Assembly (NCBI GenBank): GCA_964369445.1
Contig: CAYJFU010000018.1
Coordinates: forward strand, 1-35,201
Length of the DNA stretch: 35,201 nt
Direction: 5' to 3'
From: CAYJBH01 sp964369445
GTDB lineage: Bacteria; Bacillota; Clostridia; Oscillospirales; Ruminococcaceae
Both the position numbers and the translations under genes were made by a program. The notes below the pieces were generated by a model. The model did not search any database. It had not been told where the DNA came from and worked only from the letters and a program-made list of their open reading frames with translations. This document shows positions 15,225 through 22,278 of the stretch, piece by piece (position 1 is the stretch's first letter; each line of letters starts with the position of its first letter).

Positions 15225-17540
15225 CTAAAAACGATAGCAATATCCACCGCTGTGCGCTGTCAGCTCCTCCGTCTTGCCGTTAATGGAAGCAAAGGCTATC
15301 GGCGTGTCGCTTACAATCTTGACACCCTCAATCGGTAGGGTTGTGTCTATCTTGACCACTTCCCCACAAAGCTCTACCGCAAACGGATGACTGCACAGCT
15401 CGCCGTGTATCGTTGTGCTGATGCTGTCCTTTATATAAATGACAATATCCATACGGGTGTCATCCTCCGACGTGAGCGGTAAAACACTGTTTTCGCGCAC
15501 AAACACGGGGATCTCGTCTATTTTCGGTGTCAGCGTAATGTAACCGCCGCCGTTTAATGTCTTGCCGGTTGTCAGTTCGTGCCACACGCCCTGCGGTAGG
15601 TAAACGTTAAGTGTCGGTTCGTCAAACACAGGAGCCACAAGCAGGCTTTCGCCCAGCATGTACTGCCTGTCGATATGCGGTGCTATCAGGTCCTGCTCAA
15701 ATTCCATAATAAGCGGGCGCATTAATGGTATATATTGTTCTGCACTCTGAACCGACGCGCTGTAAAGGTAGGGCATAAGTCGGTGGCGGATTACGTTATA
15801 GCGTTTGAAAATTTCTTCCGTCTCGGGCGTATACTCCCATGGTTCGCGCATTGTCTTGCCGTGGCAGCGTGACAACGGTGCAAAAAAGCCAAACATGCAG
15901 GAGCGGATGTACTCCTCGTCACTTGGGAAGCACTCGTAGCCCTCGTTGTCGGTGTTGTAAAAACCGCCCATGTCAAAACCCCAAAACGGGATGCCGCTTA
16001 TGGCGCCGCTCAAACCGCCGCGCAGTATGCAGGCATGATCGTTTAGCGCTGTGGCGGAGTCGCCCGCCCACGCGGCAGGCACGGTGTGAGAGCCGGCGTA
16101 ACCGCTACGTCCCCACAACATCGGCACACCGCCGTGTTCAGCTTTTATCTCTGCAAGTGTATCGTACACGGTTTTCGCGTACAACAGCGGTATTTTGTTG
16201 TGACCGCTAACCCCTTTAGTGCCGTCGTGATAGACAGCCTCGGCCGGCACCGCGTCTGAAAAGTCGGTTTTAATCACGTCGACCATGCCAAAGCACGCCT
16301 CTTTTATCGCTTCATGATACCACGTCACCATGTCGGGATTTGTAAAGTCAAAGCAGGCAACCTTCCAGTCCACCGTCGCCATGGGAGGAAACAGTATCGG
16401 GGCGCCGCTCTCGTCCTTTATGAAGAAATTCCTCTGAGAGAATCCATCAAACAGCGGACTTAGCTCACTGATATACGGCCAGTTCCACAGCGATATTTTA
16501 ACACCGTCCTCGTGCAGTTTCTTAATAAAGCCCACGGGGTCGGGGAAACGCTCCTCGTCCCACACCCACGAGCCGATGCGGTCTTTGCGTTGCCAGTTAT
16601 CGATGTGTATAACATCAATTTTGTGCCCACGCTGTTTTGCGGTCGCTATGACCTGCTCTACCTCTTCGCGTGTTTCGTATGAGCAGCGCGACATCCAAAG
16701 ACCAAACGCCCATTTTGGCAGACGCGGCACCTCGCCGAGCTGTGATAGGTAGGCACGCAGTATCGACTTGTAGTCCTGCTCGGCAAACACGACATAGTCC
16801 AGTACATCATCGTGAACCGTGGCGCTGTAGGACACGCCCGAGCCGTAACCCATATCAAAGTCTATCTTGGTAAAGTTATTGAAAAACATGCCGTAGCGGC
16901 GCGAGCTGACAAAAAACGGATGGTTTTTGTAGCTTTCCGACGAGTTGGTGCTGAGTGCGTCGCTCTGCCAACAACTAAAGCGTTGACCGCGCTTGTCAAA
17001 GCCGACAAACCTCTCGCCAAAGCCGTAAAAGCTCTCACTTGAAAACATGTACATTGTCTCGTGCACCGACAGAACCTTTCCGTCGTCGTCCGTCACAAAG
17101 CCAATGGGTAGCACCTTGCACATGTTGTCGACATTGGTGTCGGTGACATGTTGTTTTGTCAGCAGTTCGCCTTTGTAGTACACCGTAATCTTAAAAGGGT
17201 GTTTGTCGATGTGCAGTTGCATGTCACTCGCCGTGGCAACCAATCTGTGCTCCTGCTCCTCAACGGACATCGGCACGGTGTCAAATTCCGTCACCTTATT
17301 AAGAGCGTTGTCGGTGCTCTCGCCGGCAAACATGCGCAACCTGTACGCACTGCCGCCAACAAAACTAATGTGCAGTGGCACACTTCTTCCGCGATTGGTC
17401 GTTGCATTTATCAAAAGCACATCACCATTTAAGCTGAAATCCTCTATCGAGGCAACAAAGTGATACTTTTTATCAAATAGTGTCTTAAGGTATCCAAGCT
17501 GCTCGTTATAAGTGCTTGTACCTCTTTTAGGTTTATTCAT
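15225..17540 (-). CDS. GH31 glycoside hydrolase, YicI-like alpha-xylosidase
   Basis: Removes alpha-linked xylose (or, less likely, glucose) from the non-reducing end of oligosaccharides; 771 residues without a signal peptide, so intracellular. The order is N-terminal beta-sandwich (1-270, with MYMFSSESFYGFGERF), the TIM barrel (about 270-610) and C-terminal beta domains. The nucleophile is D426 in VIKTDFSDAVP, the form seen in E. coli YicI (KTDFGE), and the acid/base is D494 in WAGDSAT; RGGLSGAISGIPFWGFDMGGF follows, as in YicI. The barrel entry is PKWAFGLWMSRCSY. The start ATG 17540 has AGGA seven bases upstream. The neighbouring esterase, GH127 and importer suggest decorated hemicellulose fragments. 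Alpha-glucosidase activity cannot be excluded. Confidence 0.9.
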   Translation of the reverse strand: MNKPKRGTSTYNEQLGYLKTLFDKKYHFVASIEDFSLNGDVLLINATTNRGRSVPLHISFVGGSAYRLRMFAGESTDNALNKVTEFDTVPMSVEEQEHRLVATASDMQLHIDKHPFKITVYYKGELLTKQHVTDTNVDNMCKVLPIGFVTDDDGKVLSVHETMYMFSSESFYGFGERFVGFDKRGQRFSCWQSDALSTNSSESYKNHPFFVSSRRYGMFFNNFTKIDFDMGYGSGVSYSATVHDDVLDYVVFAEQDYKSILRAYLSQLGEVPRLPKWAFGLWMSRCSYETREEVEQVIATAKQRGHKIDVIHIDNWQRKDRIGSWVWDEERFPDPVGFIKKLHEDGVKISLWNWPYISELSPLFDGFSQRNFFIKDESGAPILFPPMATVDWKVACFDFTNPDMVTWYHEAIKEACFGMVDVIKTDFSDAVPAEAVYHDGTKGVSGHNKIPLLYAKTVYDTLAEIKAEHGGVPMLWGRSGYAGSHTVPAAWAGDSATALNDHACILRGGLSGAISGIPFWGFDMGGFYNTDNEGYECFPSDEEYIRSCMFGFFAPLSRCHGKTMREPWEYTPETEEIFKRYNVIRHRLMPYLYSASVQSAEQYIPLMRPLIMEFEQDLIAPHIDRQYMLGESLLVAPVFDEPTLNVYLPQGVWHELTTGKTLNGGGYITLTPKIDEIPVFVRENSVLPLTSEDDTRMDIVIYIKDSISTTIHGELCSHPFAVELCGEVVKIDTTLPIEGVKIVSDTPIAFASINGKTEELTAHSGGYCYRF

Positions 17541-17606
17541 AAGTCATTCCTATCTAGGAGTCTTTAAAAAAAGCTTTTTGCAAAGCCGACTTTTAATGCA
17601 CCCCAA

Positions 17607-18431
17607 CTAAATATTTCGTATTGCTTGCCTTTTATAATAGTAATCATCGCGCGGCATTGCATCCAAAAACGCTTTTATCTGCTCGTCCCAAAACGACCAC
17701 TCGTGACCGTGTTCGGCGCTGTAGATAAATTCGTGTTTAAAGTTTAATGCCTTTAAGCGCTGCTCGAACCAGTCCAGTGTCTCAAGCAAAAAATCCTTGC
17801 CACCATATGCATAGTAAAAATACGGTACATCCGCGCCTTTTTTCAAAAGGTCTGTCACAAGTAGTAGCGGTTCGTACGGCTTTATAATTTCCTCTAGCTC
17901 GTCAAAACTGTCATACGGCTTTTCGTGCAGTGTGGTGAGCGGTGACAGCGTGCCTATCGCTCGGTAGTTTTGTGGGTTGCGCAGTCCGTGGCACATCGCA
18001 CCAAACCCACCCATCGAAAGGCCTGCAATATAGGTGTGTTTTGGGTCGGTTGTTATCGGGAACATCGCCGTTACAAACTCCGGCAGTTCTTTTGTCAAAA
18101 ACTGTACGTAGTTTGGGTGCATAAGCCGTGACATACTGCCAACATTTGATTGCATCTCCTCCATGTTGAGGTAGTAGCCATTTTCGGCGGAAAAAGTCAC
18201 AATGGCGATGTTGCGCTCCTCGGCATAGCGCTCTAATGAGGTGTAGCGCAACCACGTGCTGTAGTCATTGAGATAGCCATGCAGTAGATATAGCACCGGA
18301 TATTTTTCCGGCGGTTTGTGTGATGCATTTGGCTTGTCGACATCCGACGAGGTTATACCCGGCACGATAACGCTGATATCTACTGCCCTTCGAAATGTAT
18401 AGGACAGCATGTTGCAGGTAAATTGTGGCAT
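17607..18431 (-). CDS. Alpha/beta-hydrolase esterase (esterase D / CE1-like)
   Basis: A 274-residue serine esterase of the putative-esterase (EstD/S-formylglutathione hydrolase/CE1) group. The oxyanion region is YLLHGYLNDYSTW, the nucleophile S139 sits in GLSMGGFGA, a likely catalytic Asp lies in YGGKDFLLETLDWF and the catalytic His in EHGHEWSFW. No signal peptide, so it acts in the cytoplasm, presumably removing acetyl or aromatic esters from imported oligosaccharides. The start ATG 18431 has AAGGTG upstream and lies 11 bp after the permease gene, so it belongs to the same operon. S-formylglutathione hydrolase is unlikely from context. Confidence 0.85.
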   Translation of the reverse strand: MPQFTCNMLSYTFRRAVDISVIVPGITSSDVDKPNASHKPPEKYPVLYLLHGYLNDYSTWLRYTSLERYAEERNIAIVTFSAENGYYLNMEEMQSNVGSMSRLMHPNYVQFLTKELPEFVTAMFPITTDPKHTYIAGLSMGGFGAMCHGLRNPQNYRAIGTLSPLTTLHEKPYDSFDELEEIIKPYEPLLLVTDLLKKGADVPYFYYAYGGKDFLLETLDWFEQRLKALNFKHEFIYSAEHGHEWSFWDEQIKAFLDAMPRDDYYYKRQAIRNI

Positions 18432-18442
18432 AATATTTCACC

Positions 18443-19276
18443 TTAACCTTTAACAGCACCGGCAACGATGCCTTGAATGATGTATTTTTGGCAGGTAAAG
18501 TAGAATACAACGATAACGGTAAGCGCTATGACAATAAGGGCCATAAGGTGACCGTAGTCAATGGAGCCGTAACCACTGCGAAGATACTGTATTGCTACCG
18601 GCACAGTGCGGTATTCCGAGCCTAAAATGAGGTAAGGAAGCAGATAGTCGTTCCATATCCACATGGAGTTGAGTATTGCGACGGTTATTGTGATGGGGCG
18701 CAGAAGTGGGAACACAATTTTAAAGTAGGTGGTAATAGGGTTGCAGCCATCAATAAGCGCTGCCTCCTCCAGTTCAATCGGTATACCGCGAACAAAACCC
18801 GAGAACATAAAAATTGCTATACCACAGCCAAAACCGGTGTATACAACGATGATGCCAAGAGGATTGTCAAGACCTAAACGGTCAGCGGTACGTGTGGTGG
18901 TGTACATAACCATCTGGAAAGGCACAACCATACCTAAAGTGAACATGTAGTATAGTGCGGTGGTGATTTTAGATTTTATGCGTGTGATTATCCAAGCTGC
19001 CATCGAGCAGAAAATCATAATGGAAAATACCGAGCACACCGTTATAAAAAGCGAGTATCCGAAACTCTGTATAAAGTCCGTGCGCTCAACACCGACGACA
19101 TAGTTTTCGATACCTAAAAAGGACTCTGCAGTGGGTATTTCAAAAGGTGTGGTGACGATAAATGCACTGCCCTTTGTCGAGTTCATTACGACAAGCAGTA
19201 TCGGTACGATAAAAAATGCCGTAAACAAGCCGAGCAGTATATAACTTATAACCTTATCAGATGTTTTTATAGCCAT
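18443..19276 (-). CDS. Sugar ABC transporter permease (MalG-like)
   Basis: Second channel subunit of a CUT1-type carbohydrate importer; 277 residues, six predicted helices. The ATPase-docking EAA motif is EEAALIDGCNPITTYFKIVFP and the C-terminus ends with the family-typical KYIIQGIVAGAVKG. The start ATG 19276 overlaps the preceding stop by one base (TAATG), so translation is coupled. No ATPase gene is present in the locus, so a shared ATPase of the MsiK/UgpC type encoded elsewhere is inferred. Confidence 0.93.
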   Translation of the reverse strand: MAIKTSDKVISYILLGLFTAFFIVPILLVVMNSTKGSAFIVTTPFEIPTAESFLGIENYVVGVERTDFIQSFGYSLFITVCSVFSIMIFCSMAAWIITRIKSKITTALYYMFTLGMVVPFQMVMYTTTRTADRLGLDNPLGIIVVYTGFGCGIAIFMFSGFVRGIPIELEEAALIDGCNPITTYFKIVFPLLRPITITVAILNSMWIWNDYLLPYLILGSEYRTVPVAIQYLRSGYGSIDYGHLMALIVIALTVIVVFYFTCQKYIIQGIVAGAVKG

Positions 19277-20121
19277 TAGTCCACCTCTCTTGAGCGAGTA
19301 ATTCTAAGCTGTACCGCCGCCACTAGCGCAACAATAATAAAGAAAACAACCGCTTTCGCCTGTCCTATACCGGCAAAACCGGGACGGTTGTAATAAGTAT
19401 CATAGATATCAAGTGCAAGCATAGCGGTTTGGTCGGCGGGTGCACCGCCTGTCAGGGCAAGGTTCTGGTCAAACATCTTAAAAGCGTTTGTAAGCGTCAG
19501 GAAAACGCAGATAGTGATACTTGTCATAACCATCGGCAACTTTATGCGTATAAGTGTCTGGAATGAGTTAGCGCCGTCGATGGCGGAGGCTTCCAGAATG
19601 TCCCCTGAAATATTTTGTAAGCCGGCAACATAAATTATCATCATGTAACCTATAAACTGCCAACTGTACATAACAACAAGACCCCAGTAACCATAGGTGG
19701 CGGAAAATGTAAGGTCACGACCTACAAGCTCCACAAGAATACCGTTGAGCATTATCTGCCAGATGTAACCCAGTACGATACCGCCGATAAGGTTCGGCAT
19801 AAAGAATACGGTGCGGAATACGTTTGTACCTTTAAGACCTCTTGTCAGCAAAAGTGCAAGTCCGAAAGCGACAAGGTTCACGGTAATAACGCTTACAATT
19901 GCAAACAAAACGGTAAACCAAAGTGCATGCAGAAAACCCTCACTATCGGTAAAAACATACAAATAATTTTCAAATCCAACAAATTCGGCATTGCTCACTG
20001 TCTGAAACTCTGTTAGTGAAAGGTAAAGACCTTGAATAAAAGGCCAGCCGAACGCAATAATATAGGCTATAAACGCCGGCAAAAAGAAAAGCGGCATATA
20101 TTTGATGTATAACTTTTGCAT
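19276..20121 (-). CDS. Sugar ABC transporter permease (MalF-like)
   Basis: First channel subunit of the same CUT1-type importer; 281 residues, six helices, opening with MPLFFLPAFIAYIIAFGWPF. The EAA loop is LEASAIDGANSFQTLIRIKLP. ATG 20121 follows GAGGAA closely. Unusually, it is separated from the sugar-binding protein gene by 450 bp of highly structured, non-coding DNA, which probably lowers its expression relative to the binding protein. Confidence 0.93.
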   Translation of the reverse strand: MQKLYIKYMPLFFLPAFIAYIIAFGWPFIQGLYLSLTEFQTVSNAEFVGFENYLYVFTDSEGFLHALWFTVLFAIVSVITVNLVAFGLALLLTRGLKGTNVFRTVFFMPNLIGGIVLGYIWQIMLNGILVELVGRDLTFSATYGYWGLVVMYSWQFIGYMMIIYVAGLQNISGDILEASAIDGANSFQTLIRIKLPMVMTSITICVFLTLTNAFKMFDQNLALTGGAPADQTAMLALDIYDTYYNRPGFAGIGQAKAVVFFIIVALVAAVQLRITRSREVD

Positions 20122-20150
20122 AACTTATTTCCTCATTTTACGTTACGGGG

Positions 20151-20303
20151 GTGTTGAAAAATAAAGGGGTTGCAAAAGCTAGAGCAAAATATTTGTCAGA
20201 TTAAACAAAAACCGCAGGCAATACTTTGTGTATTAACGAGGATTTTTGTGACACATGACGGAAATTTTGCCGTCGCCTTTTGTAAAGCCGACTTTTTCAA
20301 CAC
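20151..20303. repeat. 153-bp segment bounded by an 11-bp inverted repeat
   Basis: GTGTTGAAAAA (20151-20161) and its exact complement TTTTTCAACAC (20293-20303) frame a non-coding segment. On the mRNA the arms could pair over about 130 nt. The right-hand sequence recurs at 5035-5045. This could be a small inverted-repeat element, or a coincidence of AT-rich sequence. Confidence 0.3.
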
Positions 20304-20320
20304 TCTCCTTTATAGTACAA

Positions 20321-20530
20321 ATGCAGCCGGATTTGTGCCCGACTGCATCTGAATGTCAAAAAACCATATCAGCCTCTTCAAAGTGATATTCGGTGACATG
20401 TGCAGCGAATATCACATCGACAACCGACTGCAAGTCGGTTGTGAGGGAGAGGCCGAGAGGGGGCACGCGCCCCCTCTCGGAGGATGTCGACGGTGTCGAC
20501 ATCCTCTACAGTCGGATTTGCGCCCGACTG
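20321..20530. repeat. Array of six consecutive hairpins between the sugar-binding protein and permease genes
   Basis: Six stem-loops follow one another in 210 bp: 20321-20348 (10 bp, one mismatch), 20383-20415 (10 bp perfect, 13-nt loop), 20420-20442 (10 bp perfect, 3-nt loop), 20453-20480 (12 bp perfect, C/G-rich, 4-nt loop), 20480-20506 (12 bp perfect, 3-nt loop, with GTCGAC in each arm) and 20509-20530 (7 bp). The outermost two are near-copies: both read GCAGYCGG or CAGTCGG, loop ATTTGYGC, then CCGACTG, so they form imperfect direct repeats around the inner four. No ORF fits. It resembles REP/BIME-type mosaic elements and could stabilise the upstream mRNA end or attenuate transcription into the permeases. 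Confidence 0.75.
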
Positions 20531-20571
20531 CATTTGTGTTTTGTCAAAGAAAGTCTGTGTTGATGCTAAAC

Positions 20572-21981
20572 TTAGCCGGCTGCGGCCTCGTTTGTGATTT
20601 CGCGCTCTACTTCCCAGCTTGCTGTGGCGTTAGCTATAACGGTATCCCAGTCAAGCTGACCCTGTGCGTAGAGAAGAAGATCTGCACCGAAAGCATCTTT
20701 CCATGCCTGTGACGGGATAAGTCTCAGTACCCACGGGTATGCTGTTTTGCCGGAAGCGGCTATTTCGTTAGCGCTTGCGAACAGCGGATTCTCATAGGTT
20801 GCGCCTGCCATTGCTGTGAAAGGTGCAACAAACTGAAGCTCTGTTGCTACAAGGTTTGTGCCTGTCTCGGAGCTGAACAGCCATACGAGGAAATCAAGTG
20901 CTGCCTGCTGCTCTTCGGGGGATTTTGTGCTGTTGATAGCCATATACTGACCTGCGCCTGTGTGAAGACCCATGTTCTCTTCGCCCTCAACACCGGAGGT
21001 GATCGGGATAAAGATGATGTCTTCGGGTGCAACAGTCATGCCGGCTGTGCCGTTGATGTCATTCCAGCCCCAGTCGCCGTTTTGAATCATTGCGCACTGG
21101 CCGAGTGCAAGCTCTGCCATGGAGTCGGAAACGCCCTTTGTACCGACAAGCTCCGGCTCTACAACGGAGTTGTTGAGGTAAAGGTCAAGGATGTTTTTGT
21201 AGTTTTCAGCATACTCAAATGTGAACTCGGGGATAGTACCGGAAAGATCGGTTTCTGCACCAAACTCCCAGAACATCGGAACGTTCATGAGATGTGTCTG
21301 GTAGCGCCAATCATCGCCTGCACGAAGTGAGGTGGAGCCGAATACGCCGTCGATGCCAAGAGTCTCTTTGTTTGCTTGCATGTCTTCTACAACAGCTTTG
21401 AGGTTTTCAAAGGTGTACAGCTCTTCAACGGAAGAAACGTCTGTAGCCTTACCTTCCATTGCAAAGTAGGCCTCAAGGATAGCTTTGTTGGCGATGATGC
21501 CATAGCTCTCGAGTGCGTAGGATATGCCGTAAACAGCATCGCCGTCGCCCAGAACAAAGGACTGATCGCTCATCATGTTGTAAAGTTCAGTGTCGCTGAG
21601 GTCGGTCAGGTAGTCTTTCCATGTAACCATACCTGTTGCGTCAGCCATAACGAAGATGGTGGGGCTGTCGCTCTTGTCCATCTCAGCTGTTAGTGTTGCA
21701 TCATAAGTGTTGGCGGCGGCAGTTTCGATTTTAACGTCGATGCCTGTCTCCTCGGTGTAGGCAGCAGCTATAGTTTGCATCTGCTCTGCAACCTCGGGTT
21801 TGAAGTTGAGCCAGTAGATTGTGCCGTCAAAGTCACCTGCCGGTGCTTCTTCGCCACCCTCAGCGGCCGGTGCCTCTGCGTCAGCAGCCGGTGCCTCTTC
21901 TGCGGGTGCACCGCAAGCAGCAAGCATCGTTACCGACAGTGCTATGCATAATAATAATGCACAAAGCTTTTTAAAGTTCAT
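20572..21981 (-). CDS. Sugar ABC transporter substrate-binding lipoprotein
   Basis: Extracellular receptor of the CUT1-type importer; 469 residues. A signal peptide ends in the lipobox LAAC (about residues 19-22), followed by a low-complexity Ala/Glu/Pro linker (residues 25-48) that tethers the domain to the membrane. The mature part has the family 1 solute-binding look: GTIYWLNFKPEVAEQ, YTEETGIDVKI, and DGDAVYGISYALESYGIIANK. ATG 21981 has a strong SD, AGGAGG (21988-21993). It is the first gene of the operon, behind a promoter with a LacI-type operator. The bound sugar is unknown; the neighbouring GH31, GH127 and esterase genes point to substituted plant oligosaccharides. Confidence 0.93.
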   Translation of the reverse strand: MNFKKLCALLLCIALSVTMLAACGAPAEEAPAADAEAPAAEGGEEAPAGDFDGTIYWLNFKPEVAEQMQTIAAAYTEETGIDVKIETAAANTYDATLTAEMDKSDSPTIFVMADATGMVTWKDYLTDLSDTELYNMMSDQSFVLGDGDAVYGISYALESYGIIANKAILEAYFAMEGKATDVSSVEELYTFENLKAVVEDMQANKETLGIDGVFGSTSLRAGDDWRYQTHLMNVPMFWEFGAETDLSGTIPEFTFEYAENYKNILDLYLNNSVVEPELVGTKGVSDSMAELALGQCAMIQNGDWGWNDINGTAGMTVAPEDIIFIPITSGVEGEENMGLHTGAGQYMAINSTKSPEEQQAALDFLVWLFSSETGTNLVATELQFVAPFTAMAGATYENPLFASANEIAASGKTAYPWVLRLIPSQAWKDAFGADLLLYAQGQLDWDTVIANATASWEVEREITNEAAAG

Positions 21982-22011
21982 TCTTAATCCTCCTATTTAA
22001 TTAGAATTTGG

Positions 22012-22031
22012 TTTCGGATACGTTACCGAAA
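22012..22031. promoter_or_regulatory. LacI-type operator upstream of the sugar-binding protein gene
   Basis: TTTCGGATACGTTACCGAAA is a 20-bp palindrome (16 of 20 positions symmetric) with the central CG and A-CG-T core typical of LacI-family operators. It begins at about +3 relative to the predicted start, so a bound repressor would block transcription. The LacI-family protein encoded at 14000-15043 in the same locus is the obvious candidate. Confidence 0.65.
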
Positions 22032-22040
22032 CTTGTTCTT

Positions 22041-22068
22041 ATTGTAACACAAAACTTTTAAATTGCAA
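22041..22068 (-). promoter_or_regulatory. Promoter of the sugar-importer operon
   Basis: On the minus strand TTGCAA (22068-22063) and TACAAT (22046-22041) are 16 bp apart. The predicted start near 22034 places the LacI-type palindrome immediately downstream. Confidence 0.6.
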
Positions 22069-22156
22069 TAGATTTTATGATTTTTGTTAAGCTTGCACAA
22101 ACAAATGTATCTTTTTTGTGAAACATATATAAATTGTTGTTTCTGTTAGAAAGGGG

Positions 22157-22188
22157 TTGTATTAATTACACGATGTGTTATAATACAA
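22157..22188 (+). promoter_or_regulatory. GH127 promoter embedded in a dyad
   Basis: TTGTAT (22157-22162) and TATAAT (22179-22184) are 16 bp apart on the + strand. The same stretch is a near-perfect dyad: TTGTATTA (22157-22164) pairs with TAATACAA (22181-22188), with an inner TTACAC/GTGTTA pair. A protein binding this dyad would cover both promoter boxes. It differs in sequence from the LacI-type site on the other side of the divergent region. Confidence 0.5.
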
Positions 22189-22278
22189 TACAATTATATT
22201 CTTTTAGGATACCATTTGTGTAAGCGGATTGTGTTATGTATAAAAAAAGAATTATCTTAAAACGGTGAAAGGATATTT

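Noticed and set aside
20321..20530. CRISPR array or rho-independent terminator cluster
   Set aside because: The stems differ in sequence and there are no regular repeats and spacers; no T-runs follow the stems.
20353..20712. 119-codon + strand ORF across the hairpin array
   Set aside because: Its codons run through four perfect hairpins and then antisense into the binding-protein gene, with no SD.
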